Assembly (NCBI GenBank): GCA_003132025.1
Contig: PKWJ01000042.1
Coordinates: 1 to 64,000 of the forward strand
DNA length: 64,000 nucleotides
Direction of reading: 5' to 3'
Source of the DNA: Gammaproteobacteria bacterium
Lineage (GTDB): Bacteria; Pseudomonadota; Gammaproteobacteria; Steroidobacterales; Steroidobacteraceae
The translations under genes were made by a program, and so were the position numbers. The notes beneath the pieces are model-generated. The model saw nothing but the letters and a program-made list of their open reading frames with translations. It was not told the DNA's origin and ran no database searches. Below, one piece after another: positions 44,513 through 53,850 of the stretch (position 1 is its first letter; each line of letters starts with the position of its first letter).

Positions 44513-45880
44513 ATGGCTAAGCTGAGCTGCTTCAAGGCCTACGATATTCGCGGCCGCATCCCGGATGAGCTAAACGACACGCTGGCCTACCAGATCGGGC
44601 AGGCTTACGCCGCCTTCGTCAAACCGAAGACGGTCGCGGTCGGGCGCGACATCCGCGAATCGAGCGCGCGATTGAGCGACAGCCTGACGCGCGGTCTGAC
44701 CGATTCGGGCGTCGACGTGGCCGACATCGGGTTGTGCGGAACCGAGGGGGTGTATTTCGCAACCTTTGGCGAGGAGCTCGATGGCGGCATCATGGTGACC
44801 GCGAGCCACAACCCGCCGGACTACAACGGCATGAAATTCGTGCGCGAGCAGAGCCGGCCGATCAGCTCCGATACCGGACTGGCCGATATGCAGGCGCTGA
44901 TCGAGGACGGCCGGCTGCCGGATAAGGCCAACCGGCCCGGGGTGGTCCGCGCGCTCGATACCAGCGGCAAATATCTGCAGCACCTGCTTGGCTACGTAAG
45001 CGCGGATGCGCTCAAGCCCCTGAAGGTGGTCGTCAACGCCGGTAATGGCGGTGCGGGACTGATCATCGATCAGCTGGAGCCACGCTTGCCATTTGAGTTC
45101 ATCAAGATCAATCACCAACCCGACGGCTCGTTTCCGAACGGCGTGCCCAATCCGATGCTGGTGGAGAACCGGGCCAGTACCGCCGCAGCGATTCGCAATT
45201 CCGGGGCCGACGTCGGCCTCGCCTGGGATGGGGACTACGACCGCTGCTTCTTCTTCGACGAGCATGGCGGCTTCATCGAGGGCTATTACCTGGTCGGTCT
45301 GCTCGCCGAAGCCTTTCTGCGCCGTCATCGTGGCGCGCGTATCGTCCACGACCCGCGCCTGACCTGGAATACGATCGAAATCGTGCAGCAATATGGCGGC
45401 CAACCGGTGTTGTGCAAGTCCGGCCATGCATTCATCAAGCAGAAAATGCGCGAAGTCGACGCCGTGTACGGCGGTGAAATGAGCGCGCATCATTACTTTC
45501 GCGACTTTGCCTATTGCGACAGCGGCATGATTCCGTGGTTATTAGTGCTGGCGGTGATGAGCGAGTCCGGCAAAGCGCTGTCGGAACTGGTCGGCGAGCG
45601 GCAACGACTGTACCCGGCCAGCGGCGAGATCAATCGCCGCATCAGCGAGCGCATCGGCGACACCAAGGCGATACTGGCGCGCGTTCAGTGCAATTACCAG
45701 GCGCGCGCGAAGTCGATCGACTATACCGACGGCCTGTCGATGGAATTCGAGCGCTGGCGCTTCAACCTGCGCGGTTCCAATACCGAACCGCTGGTGCGCT
45801 TGAACGTTGAGTCGCGCGCCGACGTCGCGCTGATGCAGGACAAGACCGCCGAGATATTGCGGTTGCTCGATGCTGCCTGA
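44513..45880 (+). CDS. manB: Phosphomannomutase
   Basis: This 455-residue alpha-D-phosphohexomutase interconverts mannose-6-phosphate and mannose-1-phosphate (some members also act on glucose phosphates, as AlgC does). The phosphoserine loop is TASHNPPDYNGMKFV, the metal loop is WDGDYDRCFFFD, the sugar-binding loop is GEMSAHHYFRDF and the phosphate-binding loop is RGSNTEPLVRL. It provides the substrate for ManC. The downstream nitroreductase overlaps its end by 11 bases. Confidence 0.94.
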   Translation: MAKLSCFKAYDIRGRIPDELNDTLAYQIGQAYAAFVKPKTVAVGRDIRESSARLSDSLTRGLTDSGVDVADIGLCGTEGVYFATFGEELDGGIMVTASHNPPDYNGMKFVREQSRPISSDTGLADMQALIEDGRLPDKANRPGVVRALDTSGKYLQHLLGYVSADALKPLKVVVNAGNGGAGLIIDQLEPRLPFEFIKINHQPDGSFPNGVPNPMLVENRASTAAAIRNSGADVGLAWDGDYDRCFFFDEHGGFIEGYYLVGLLAEAFLRRHRGARIVHDPRLTWNTIEIVQQYGGQPVLCKSGHAFIKQKMREVDAVYGGEMSAHHYFRDFAYCDSGMIPWLLVLAVMSESGKALSELVGERQRLYPASGEINRRISERIGDTKAILARVQCNYQARAKSIDYTDGLSMEFERWRFNLRGSNTEPLVRLNVESRADVALMQDKTAEILRLLDAA

Positions 45881-46454
45881 GGCCGGCAACACCATCGAGA
45901 CATTGCTGTCGCGCCGGTCGGTACCGGCGCTGCAGTTGCGCGAGCCCGGACCGTCGCCGGCGCAGGTCGATAGCGCGATAGATGTCGCGCTTCGGGCGCC
46001 GGATCACGGCGCCCTGAGGCCGTGGCGATTCGTGCTGATTCAGGGTGCGGCGCGCGCGCGTCTGTCGGAGCTGTTTGTACGGCGCATGCAGCAGCGCGAA
46101 CCCCCAACACCGCCGGGCAAGATCGACAAGGCGCGCGACATGCCCTTGCGCGCCCCGCTGGTCATCGCCGTGGGCGCGCAGCTGCGCCGCGATCACAAGG
46201 TGCCTGAACACGAACAGATGCTGTCGATCGGTGCCGGGGTCATGAACCTGCTCAACGCCTTTCACGCCCAGGGCTTCGGGGCGATCTGGCTGACGGGCGG
46301 CAATGCCTATGATCCGGAGATCGCCGCGGCGCTGGGCTTCGACGCCCAGGAGCGCTGCCTCGGCTTCGTCTATGTGGGTTCGACGTCGCCAACGGATAAC
46401 CCGCTGCCAGCGCGCCCGGAACGGGCGCGGTTCGTGCGCGATTGGAGGGGTTGA
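45870..46454 (+). CDS. Nitroreductase family protein (YdjA-like)
   Basis: This 194-residue FMN-binding oxidoreductase belongs to the small YdjA-like branch. The FMN-contact region SRRSVPALQLREPGPSPAQ lies at the N-terminus, APDHGALRPWRFVLIQG is typical of this branch, and a GFGAIWLTGG region follows. It overlaps manB by 11 bases, so it is co-transcribed with the sugar genes, although no shared pathway is evident. Physiological substrate unknown. Confidence 0.88.
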   Translation: MLPEAGNTIETLLSRRSVPALQLREPGPSPAQVDSAIDVALRAPDHGALRPWRFVLIQGAARARLSELFVRRMQQREPPTPPGKIDKARDMPLRAPLVIAVGAQLRRDHKVPEHEQMLSIGAGVMNLLNAFHAQGFGAIWLTGGNAYDPEIAAALGFDAQERCLGFVYVGSTSPTDNPLPARPERARFVRDWRG

Positions 46455-46460
46455 AGCGCG

Positions 46461-47243
46461 ATGCCGTTCACCGTCTCGCACATCGCCGCCGTGTTGCCGG
46501 GACACCGGCTGTTCACACGTTATCGCGTTTTCACAGCGGCCGTCATCGGCAGCATGGTGCCGGATTTCAGCATGCTGCTGCCGGTAGAAATTCCGCGCCT
46601 GCAAACTCACAGCCTCATGGGTCTGTTCACTTTCAGCCTGCCGGTGGGGCTGGCGGCGTATTGGCTCACGCTGCTGTTGATCAGGCCCGCTGCGCTCGAG
46701 GTAGTGCCGGACGGCACTTACGTGCGGTTGCGTGCGCCGCCGCCGCCGCCATCCATCGGGCAGTTCAGCGCCTGGCTCTACGCCGCAGCGGCACTGCTGC
46801 TCGGCGCCTGCACGCATCTGGTGTGGGACGCGTTCACGCACGAGAACGCCCGCGGCGTGCGCATGCTGCCGCTGTTGACCGACTACGGCCCGGAGATGTC
46901 CGGACATACGTTGTACCTATACAGGTGGCTGCAATACGGCAGTAGCGTAATCGGTCTGGCCGTGGTCGCGGCCGCGCTGCTGGTGTGGCTACGAAATGCG
47001 CCGGCGCCTATCGAGCCGCCGCTACGTCGCATCAAGCCGGCGGAGCGCCTGGCGTGGCTTGGCGCCTACATACTGCCGCCACTGCTGGCGATGGCCTGGC
47101 TGACATCGCGGCCGTGGCCAGCCAACATGACGCCGTTCAACAACGGCATTGCGCTAGGGGACGTAGCCGCGCTCGGCATGCGAGTCGCCGCGGGATGTTT
47201 GCTGATGGTCAGCGCGCTGATTCGGGCGCGCGTGGCCCTGTGA
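46461..47243 (+). CDS. DUF4184 family membrane protein
   Basis: The protein has 260 residues and starts MPFTVSHIAAVLPGH, followed by IGSMVPDFSMLLP and THSLMGLFTFSLPVGLAAYW, the hallmarks of DUF4184. Conserved His and Asp residues in these motifs recall membrane metal-dependent hydrolases, but activity is unproven. About five or six hydrophobic helices are visible. It lies 6 bases after the nitroreductase and 6 before murJ. Confidence 0.87.
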   Translation: MPFTVSHIAAVLPGHRLFTRYRVFTAAVIGSMVPDFSMLLPVEIPRLQTHSLMGLFTFSLPVGLAAYWLTLLLIRPAALEVVPDGTYVRLRAPPPPPSIGQFSAWLYAAAALLLGACTHLVWDAFTHENARGVRMLPLLTDYGPEMSGHTLYLYRWLQYGSSVIGLAVVAAALLVWLRNAPAPIEPPLRRIKPAERLAWLGAYILPPLLAMAWLTSRPWPANMTPFNNGIALGDVAALGMRVAAGCLLMVSALIRARVAL

Positions 47244-47249
47244 TAGTGA

Positions 47250-48908
47250 ATGAGTGGCCTGAAGCCCGATAGCAGCCCCGATGCCGCTGTGCCGGCGATC
47301 CTGGCGGCAGAGGTGGACCGGAGCACCGAGCGCCTCAACACCAAGGCCGCGGGAATCATCGGCGTGGCTGTCATGTGCAGCCGAGTGCTCGGCCTGGCGC
47401 GCGAGCAGATCTGCGCAGCCCTGTTCGGCGGCGGGGCCGCCATGGACGCCTTCACGGCCGCGTTTCGCATACCCAATATATTGCGCGACCTGTTCGCCGA
47501 AGGTGCGCTGTCCACCGCCTTCGTCACCACCTTCAGCAAGACCATCGCCCGCGGCGGCGACGCGGCAGCATGGCGGCTGGCCGACAAGGTGGCAACACTG
47601 ACCACGATCGTTTTGAGCGCCATCTGCCTGCTGGGGATCGTCTTTACGCCGCAATTGGTCGCCGCGCTGGTACCGGGCTTCGACGTCGACAAGGCGGCTC
47701 TGACAGTCGCGCTGACGCGGATCATGTTCCCGTTCATTCTGATGGTGTCGCTGGCAGCGCTGGTCATGGGCATGCTCAATGCCAAGAACGTGTTCGGCAT
47801 GCCTGCGATGGCCTCGAGCTTCTTCAACATAGGCTCCATCGTCGGCGGCGTGCTGCTCGGAGCCTGGTTCGATCCGCATTTCGGTCCGCGCGCGCTCATT
47901 GGGCTTGCGATCGGGACCCTGATCGGCGGTGCGCTGCAGCTGGGGGTGCAACTGCCGCGGCTACGCCGGCTCGGCTATCGCTTCCGCCCCGATTTCGCCT
48001 GGCGCGATGCCGGCGTCAACGCCATCCTGGCGCTCATGGGTCCATCGGTCATCGCAGCCGGTACCACGCAGATCAACGTGCTGGTCAACTCGATGTTCGC
48101 CTCTACACTGGGCAACGGACGGATCTTCTGGCTATCGATCGCGTTCCGGCTGATGCAACTGCCGCTGGGCCTGTTCGGTGTCGCACTCGGCACCGTGACG
48201 CTGCCGCTGCTGTCGCGCCTTGCAGTCGCCGGCGACATGCCGGCGTTTCGCGGCGAACTGGCACGCGCCATGCGGCTGGGATTTCTACTGACGATTCCCT
48301 CCGCGGTCGGCCTCATGATGCTCGCCGAGCCAATCATTTCGGTGCTCTACCAGCATGGCAGATTCGACGCCCACCAGGCGGCGGAAGCGGCCGGTGCGCT
48401 GCGCTTTTATGCCGTCGGGCTGTGCGGCTACGCGGCGCTGAAGGTCCTGGTCAATGCGTTCTACGCGCTCGATCGGCGCAAAACGCCGATGCTGGTGAGC
48501 TTCATGGCGGTGGCGCTGAATCTGCTATTCAACTGGATCTTCACCTTTGGCCTGGGCTGGGGCCATCGCGGACTTGCCTTCTCGACCGGCCTGGTGGCGA
48601 CCTTCAATTTCCTGGTGCTCTACGTGCTCATGCGGCATCGTCTCCAGCGACTCGAGACGCGCCGCATGCTGGCGATGCTGGGCAAGGTGGTGATGGCCTC
48701 GGCCGCACTGGCGGCGGTCTGCTGGGGGTCACAGCACTGGCTGCTGGACCAGTGGGCGACGCAGCCCTTCATCAGCAAGCTCGGTTCGTTGCTGGTCACC
48801 GTGGTCGCCGGTGTATTGGTGTTCTTCGGCTGTGGTGTCGCACTGCGTATCGAGGAGCTGCACACATTTGTCGCTGCATTGCGGCGCCGTCTGCACCGGG
48901 CCGCGTGA
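47250..48908 (+). CDS. murJ: Lipid II flippase MurJ
   Basis: MurJ moves lipid II across the inner membrane for peptidoglycan synthesis. The 552 residues carry the usual fourteen or so membrane helices after an N-terminal extension of about 30 residues. Typical stretches are SRVLGLAREQICAALFGGG, FRIPNILRDLFAEGALSTAF and PLGLFGVALGTVTLPLLSR. The start ATG lies close behind the DUF4184 gene. It ends the plus-strand run; the next gene converges on it. Confidence 0.95.
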   Translation: MSGLKPDSSPDAAVPAILAAEVDRSTERLNTKAAGIIGVAVMCSRVLGLAREQICAALFGGGAAMDAFTAAFRIPNILRDLFAEGALSTAFVTTFSKTIARGGDAAAWRLADKVATLTTIVLSAICLLGIVFTPQLVAALVPGFDVDKAALTVALTRIMFPFILMVSLAALVMGMLNAKNVFGMPAMASSFFNIGSIVGGVLLGAWFDPHFGPRALIGLAIGTLIGGALQLGVQLPRLRRLGYRFRPDFAWRDAGVNAILALMGPSVIAAGTTQINVLVNSMFASTLGNGRIFWLSIAFRLMQLPLGLFGVALGTVTLPLLSRLAVAGDMPAFRGELARAMRLGFLLTIPSAVGLMMLAEPIISVLYQHGRFDAHQAAEAAGALRFYAVGLCGYAALKVLVNAFYALDRRKTPMLVSFMAVALNLLFNWIFTFGLGWGHRGLAFSTGLVATFNFLVLYVLMRHRLQRLETRRMLAMLGKVVMASAALAAVCWGSQHWLLDQWATQPFISKLGSLLVTVVAGVLVFFGCGVALRIEELHTFVAALRRRLHRAA

Positions 48909-48918
48909 TCAGCACCCA

Positions 48919-49443
48919 TCAAAACTTTTTCTCGCACACCGCCTCGCCCTTGTCGAACACGATTCGCCAGCTGTTATCTGCTTCGAGTCGCCAGATCGAG
49001 TTGAAGCGCGCGACCACCTTGTCATCTTCATACACCGGGCCGGTGCTCAGAGCGAGCTTACCGGAAGCCAGGACTTCGACGTGATCCGGAGCCCAGGAGA
49101 AGGGCGCCTTGCGGCCGTCGAAGTACGGCTGCCACTGCGCCGCCACTTCCGCGGAGCCGTGTTTGACGGACTTGCCGCTGAAGAACACGGCGTCGGGCGA
49201 CAGGAACGTGACGAAGGCCTTGAAGTCGCGCTGCGCCATGGTCTTGGCAAAGGCCTGTTCGGTGGCGATCACCTGCTTGACGGCCTCGGCCGTGGCAGCG
49301 CTCGCCGCCTCAGGGTTCGCGATCGGGGCCGGGGCGGCCGCTTTGGCGCCCGGGGCGTGGCCGTGGGCCTGCGGGCCGCTGGTACAGCCGCTGATCATGC
49401 AGGCGCAGGCAACAACAGGTAGCATCAGTTTGCGATAAAACAC
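48919..49443 (-). CDS. SnoaL/DUF4440-like lipoprotein
   Basis: The protein has 174 residues. The GTG at 49443 is chosen because GGAGG lies seven bases upstream; the frame runs on to a TTG at 49461, inside the Shine-Dalgarno region. A signal peptide ends in the lipobox MISGC. An alanine/proline linker precedes an NTF2-like domain (QAFAKTMAQRDFKAFVTFLSPDAVFF, PYFDGRKAPFSWAPD, SIWRLEADNSWRIVFDKGE). Probably an outer-membrane lipoprotein binding a small ligand; the role is unknown. Confidence 0.83.
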   Translation of the reverse strand: MFYRKLMLPVVACACMISGCTSGPQAHGHAPGAKAAAPAPIANPEAASAATAEAVKQVIATEQAFAKTMAQRDFKAFVTFLSPDAVFFSGKSVKHGSAEVAAQWQPYFDGRKAPFSWAPDHVEVLASGKLALSTGPVYEDDKVVARFNSIWRLEADNSWRIVFDKGEAVCEKKF

Positions 49444-49559
49444 CGTCGATCCTCCACGCAAGTTGTCACGCTATCGTCCATCGGCCGGCACTGATTGTCG
49501 ACCGCCGCGCGGCGCGGCAACCGCAGGGGGTCTGGTGAGCGCGGTGCTCAGGGGGTTCG

Positions 49560-49979
49560 GTGTGGCGGCAGGCTGAAATCGAGATTGCAACGCGCGGGCG
49601 CGCTTTTCACGAATTGACCTCCGAGGTCGAAAGCCATGTGCGCGGCTCAGGTATCCGTACCGGAATCTGCCATCTGTTTCTGCGCCACACCAGCGCCAGC
49701 CTGTGCATCACTGAAAACGCCGATTCCGAGGTGCGCCGCGATCTGGAGAGATTTGCTCAGCGCATGGCGCCGGATGGCGACCCGCTGTTCCGGCACGACG
49801 CCGAAGGGCCGGATGACATGCCGGCGCATGTGCGCGGCCTGGTTTTCGGCTGCGAGCTGACCGTGCCGATCGGCGATGGCGCGCTTGGCCTGGGCACTTG
49901 GCAGGGAATCTACCTTTGGGAACACCGCACGGCCGCGATGCGGCGCAAACTCATCATGACGCTTAGCGGTGAGGCTTGA
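49560..49979 (+). CDS. yjbQ: YjbQ/UPF0047 family protein
   Basis: This 139-residue protein belongs to the YjbQ family, whose members show weak thiamine-phosphate synthase activity but whose true role is unclear. The conserved pocket is seen in [16 protein letters not shown], with His and acidic residues, and in [17 protein letters not shown] start. The end overlaps the YbjQ gene region. Confidence 0.9.
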   Translation: MWRQAEIEIATRGRAFHELTSEVESHVRGSGIRTGICHLFLRHTSASLCITENADSEVRRDLERFAQRMAPDGDPLFRHDAEGPDDMPAHVRGLVFGCELTVPIGDGALGLGTWQGIYLWEHRTAAMRRKLIMTLSGEA

Positions 49980-49981
49980 TC

Positions 49982-50320
49982 ATGGCGATCTTCAGCGACA
50001 AGGTGACGACCGCATTTGAACTTCCCGGTCACCGCGTGGTGGCTAACCTGGGAATCGTGCGCGGAATAGTGGTGCGCTCGCGCAGCATCGTCGGCTCGAT
50101 GGGCGCGGCGCTGCAAACTCTGTTCGGCGGCAATATCACACTCTATACACAACTGTGCGAGCGGGCGCGCGACGACGCTTATGAGCTGATGCTCAGGCAC
50201 GCGCGCGAGATGGGCGCGAACGCTGTCATCGGCGTGCGTTATGATGCGACCGAGGTGGGATCCGGCATCACCGAGGTTCTTGCCTATGGCACCGCGGTCA
50301 AGATCGACGCGATCGAGTAG
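49982..50320 (+). CDS. ybjQ: YbjQ/UPF0145 family protein
   Basis: The protein has about 112 residues of the YbjQ family (predicted heavy-metal-binding fold forming ring pentamers). Characteristic stretches are [17 protein letters not shown] and [20 protein letters not shown]. The ATG at 49982 lies two bases after the yjbQ stop; a TTG at 49976 is the alternative. Function not established. Confidence 0.9.
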   Translation: MAIFSDKVTTAFELPGHRVVANLGIVRGIVVRSRSIVGSMGAALQTLFGGNITLYTQLCERARDDAYELMLRHAREMGANAVIGVRYDATEVGSGITEVLAYGTAVKIDAIE

Positions 50321-50345
50321 GCCGCGTGGATTGGGTGCGGTACTG

Positions 50346-51905
50346 GTGTTGAAACCGGCGATAGACCAGATCGAGAGGCGGCGACTCGCGTTGCAACAGG
50401 CGCGTGATCGGGCGCGGTCGAAGCAGCAGCGCAACCGCCTCGGGCAATTTGCCACACCGGGCGCGCTGGCGCGCGAAATGCTGCAGTACGCGCATGAGTT
50501 ATTCGGATCCGGGCCGGTTCGTTTTCTGGATCCCGCGATCGGTACCGGATCGTTCTACGCCGCGTTGCTGCACGAATGGCCAGTCGCCGAGATCGACGCC
50601 GCCATGGGTTTCGAGATTGATGCGCACTATGGGGAGCCCTGCCGGGCGCTATGGCTCGGCACACCGCTGCGGCTGCGGCTGGAGGATTTTACCGCAGCGG
50701 CAGTGCCGGCCGAGGAGTCTGAACGATTCAACCTCGTGATCTGCAATCCGCCGTACGTTCGGCATCACCATCTGCAGCCAGCGGCCAAGGCACGCCTGCA
50801 ACAGCGGTCCAGGATCGCCGCTGCCGTTCGCCTGAGTGGATTGGCCGGTCTCTACGCGCACTTCATCGCCGTCGCGCACCAGTGGATGAGCCAGGACGCG
50901 CTCGCCGGTTGGCTGGTTCCTTCCGAGTTCATGGATGTGAATTATGGCCGCGAGCTCAAGCGCTATCTGCTGCATACGGTCACGTTGCTGCGGATCCACC
51001 GCTTCGATCCGACCGAGGTTCAATTCAGTGACGCGCTGGTATCCTCGGCGTTCGTGTGGGTGCGAAACCGGAAGCCCGGAAATGCTCATCAGATCGAATT
51101 CACCTATGGCGGGTCACTGAGCAAACCGAGGACGCGTGGTCTGGTGCCGGCGTCCCGTTTGGAGAACGCGGCCAAGTGGACCGGCTTTCCCGCGGCGCTC
51201 AGCTCGGCGCGTGATGTCGCCGCGCCGACGCTGGCGGACTACTTTTGCGTCAAGCGCGGTATCGCCACCGGTGCTAATGCTTTTTTCATCATGACGCCTG
51301 AGCAGGCCGCCAAGCGCGGGATCCCGCCACAGTGCCTGCGGCCCATTCTGCCCGGTCCCAGGCAGCTCGATTCGGACGAAGTGCTCGCCGATGACAGCGG
51401 CGACCCACAATTGGCGCGGGCTCTTCGGCTACTCGACTGTCGTCTGCCAGAGGAACGGATTCGCGTCGAGTACCCGAAATTGTGGCGCTATCTCGAGGGG
51501 GGCAGGGCCGAACTCAGCCGCCGTTACCTGTGCGGCCGGCGCGTGCCGTGGTACTTGCAGGAATCGCGCGAGCCGACATTCTTTCTTTGCACCTACATGG
51601 CGCGCCGGCGGCACGGCGGCGTGCAGCGTTTCATCTTCAACCGTTCCAGGGCCATTGGCGCCAACAGCTACCTGATGCTCTATCCGCGGGAAGCGCTGGC
51701 GAGATTCATAGGTGGGGATCCGGCCCGCGCCAGACGGGTATGGCAGATACTCAGGGACATTGCGACTGAAGTGATGATCGCCGGCGGCAGGGTGTACGGC
51801 GGCGGCTTGTACAAACTCGAGCCGGGGGAACTCGCAAGCATCCCGGCGCCGGGTATCACGGCACTGCTGCCGACATCAGCCGCTGTGCGCCACGCCGACC
51901 ATTAA
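50346..51905 (+). CDS. Solitary gamma-class N6-adenine DNA methyltransferase
   Basis: The protein has about 519 residues. An N-terminal segment NRLGQFATPGALAREML is typical of this class. Motif I is FLDPAIGTGSFYAAL (SAM binding) and motif IV is NPPY in VICNPPYVRHHHL (adenine site); the order I then IV defines the gamma class (TaqI/Eco57I-like). The C-terminal half (from about 240) should be the target recognition domain. No restriction endonuclease gene is adjacent, so it is an orphan. The start is uncertain: GTG at 50346 or TTG at 50331/50349; no good ribosome binding site decides. It follows ybjQ closely. Confidence 0.85.
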   Translation: MLKPAIDQIERRRLALQQARDRARSKQQRNRLGQFATPGALAREMLQYAHELFGSGPVRFLDPAIGTGSFYAALLHEWPVAEIDAAMGFEIDAHYGEPCRALWLGTPLRLRLEDFTAAAVPAEESERFNLVICNPPYVRHHHLQPAAKARLQQRSRIAAAVRLSGLAGLYAHFIAVAHQWMSQDALAGWLVPSEFMDVNYGRELKRYLLHTVTLLRIHRFDPTEVQFSDALVSSAFVWVRNRKPGNAHQIEFTYGGSLSKPRTRGLVPASRLENAAKWTGFPAALSSARDVAAPTLADYFCVKRGIATGANAFFIMTPEQAAKRGIPPQCLRPILPGPRQLDSDEVLADDSGDPQLARALRLLDCRLPEERIRVEYPKLWRYLEGGRAELSRRYLCGRRVPWYLQESREPTFFLCTYMARRRHGGVQRFIFNRSRAIGANSYLMLYPREALARFIGGDPARARRVWQILRDIATEVMIAGGRVYGGGLYKLEPGELASIPAPGITALLPTSAAVRHADH

Positions 51906-51939
51906 AAGGAGCCGCCAGGAACAGCTCTGGGTGAACAAG

Positions 51940-53562
51940 TTATGATCCCCGAGTTCCCAATTCGCGCACCGCGTGGTCACAAGCCCGTGCCGTGAGCGCA
52001 AGAATTGTCAGCGTCGGGTTCTGCGCGCCCTGCGACGGAAAGGCCGACGCGTCGGTGACATATAGTCCTGTCGCGTCCCAGCACTGGTTATGCGGGTCGA
52101 GCACCGAATCGGCCGGGCTTTGGCCCATCCGAGCCGTACCACATTCGTGGATTGCGGCACCTGGGTACGCAGGCCGGTCGTTCAGCTGATTGATTTCCAC
52201 TTGCACTAGTTCGCCCAGCTCGCGTAGCGCGCCCGACTGGTCGTGCGCCCCCTGGATTTCGGCATCGTTGTGGTGGCAGGCGATGCGCAGCACCGGCAGT
52301 CCCCAGGCGTTCCTGCGCTGCTGATCAAGCACGACTCGATTTTCCGCGCGCGGTGTCATTTCCGCGAACGCTACTGCATTGAAATAGGATTTTCCCCGCC
52401 CCAGCGACCAGCGATAGATCTGCACACCATAACCGCGCCCGCGACCCGCTGTGGCAGCATGGGCATCACGCAGGTCGAATCTGGGCAGATACACGCAGTG
52501 CCCCGCTTCGCCCACCACCGGCTCGCCGGGCAACCCGCCGCCAACTCCCTGGGCCGACACGAGCACATGATCCATCAGGTATCGACCCAGTACGCCGGAC
52601 GCGGCGCCGATTCCATCCGGGCTTGCGGCCGACCCCGACGACAGCAGTATCCGCGTGCTCTCCAGGCTTGAAGCGCATAAGAAAACGATCGGAGCATTTG
52701 CCGTTTGCATGTGATTTGTGGCGCGGTCATACCAAGTCACACCGGTCGCCCGCCCGGCCGCATCTACCTGAACGTCCCGTACCATCGCGCCGCGCCGACA
52801 GAACAGTCGCGTTGTCGCCGCTGCATGCTCAATCGAGGCCAGCGGTGGGGCGGAGCGTCCAAGAATCGGTTGGATGCCACCCCATCGTCGCTTCACCAGT
52901 TCGAGGAGCTCAGCCTCCGCGGCTGACGGCGTCAGGATGTGCGCCATCTGTCCATCGGGGATCCAAGGACAATGCTCATTTCCACCCGACAGCCCGAGTT
53001 CACGCTCCGTGAGATCGTACCAGCGGTCGAGTTCTCCCGGAGCCAGTGGCCAGTGCGGGCTCAGAGTGTCTTCGGGAGCGAAGTCCCGCTCGCTTAGCCG
53101 ATAGTATTGCCGGCCATGGCCCGGAATGATCATCCGTCCCCCGATCTGGTGCGCGCGGAACCAGTCGAATCGGCTGCCCGATTCGTTTACGTAGGGGTTT
53201 TCCCGATCATCGATAAAAGAACCCGGCGACAACTCCCACGCGAAGCACTTGCTTTGTATCGGCTGGTGGATCCTGCCGGCGACGCGCAGCACTCTACGCC
53301 CGAAATTGATTACACCCGGTGGCAACAGGGCCTGGAGCCTAGGATCTGCCACGGTCCCGACCACGCTCCAAATCAGATGCCGGAGTGGCGCGTTCCAGAA
53401 ACCCGCATGCCAGCCGGCATCAAGCAGCAGCACCTTCAGGTCCGCGCGCGTCAGCAGCATCGCCGCCAGCCCACCCGCAGCCCCGGCGCCGACGACGATT
53501 GCGTCGAACCCGTGCAGATCTTCCAGTCGATCTATCACACGAGGATCGGCATCGGATTGCAC
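51940..53562 (-). CDS. GMC-type FAD oxidoreductase (copy 1)
   Basis: The protein has 540 residues. The FAD fold VVGAGAAGGLAAMLL lies near the N-terminus, followed by a long substrate domain; the catalytic HECGTARMG and the C-terminal NPTLTILALTARA complete the GMC pattern. The GTG at 53562 with AGGAAC upstream is chosen; the frame extends 17 codons further, with a Cys-rich non-conserved start. No signal peptide is seen. It is one of three GMC paralogues within 12 kb. Members of this branch oxidise alcohol groups of sugars or other polyols, some within polysaccharide loci. The electron acceptor is unknown. Confidence 0.88.
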   Translation of the reverse strand: MQSDADPRVIDRLEDLHGFDAIVVGAGAAGGLAAMLLTRADLKVLLLDAGWHAGFWNAPLRHLIWSVVGTVADPRLQALLPPGVINFGRRVLRVAGRIHQPIQSKCFAWELSPGSFIDDRENPYVNESGSRFDWFRAHQIGGRMIIPGHGRQYYRLSERDFAPEDTLSPHWPLAPGELDRWYDLTERELGLSGGNEHCPWIPDGQMAHILTPSAAEAELLELVKRRWGGIQPILGRSAPPLASIEHAAATTRLFCRRGAMVRDVQVDAAGRATGVTWYDRATNHMQTANAPIVFLCASSLESTRILLSSGSAASPDGIGAASGVLGRYLMDHVLVSAQGVGGGLPGEPVVGEAGHCVYLPRFDLRDAHAATAGRGRGYGVQIYRWSLGRGKSYFNAVAFAEMTPRAENRVVLDQQRRNAWGLPVLRIACHHNDAEIQGAHDQSGALRELGELVQVEINQLNDRPAYPGAAIHECGTARMGQSPADSVLDPHNQCWDATGLYVTDASAFPSQGAQNPTLTILALTARACDHAVRELGTRGS

Positions 53563-53850
53563 TTTATTTGTTCCTGCGCAGGAGCACTCTCTACACGACA
53601 GAATTTCTTGCACGAGGCCGGATCAGACCACGGCGCGTACGAGTACAGTACTCTGCTATAGCTGTTGATACTACCGGTCTGGGTCACCAAATGCGCACTA
53701 CCGAACATCCGCGTTGAGTCGATAAATGTGACGCGTGATACATTACCGGTCGAGCGTCCTTGTTGCCCAGGCCCTTGCCGCGGATGCGGACATAGAAGGT
53801 TTGAACCTCTGGCTGTCGACGCAGAATGAGGCGGGCGAGAATGAAGTTCT

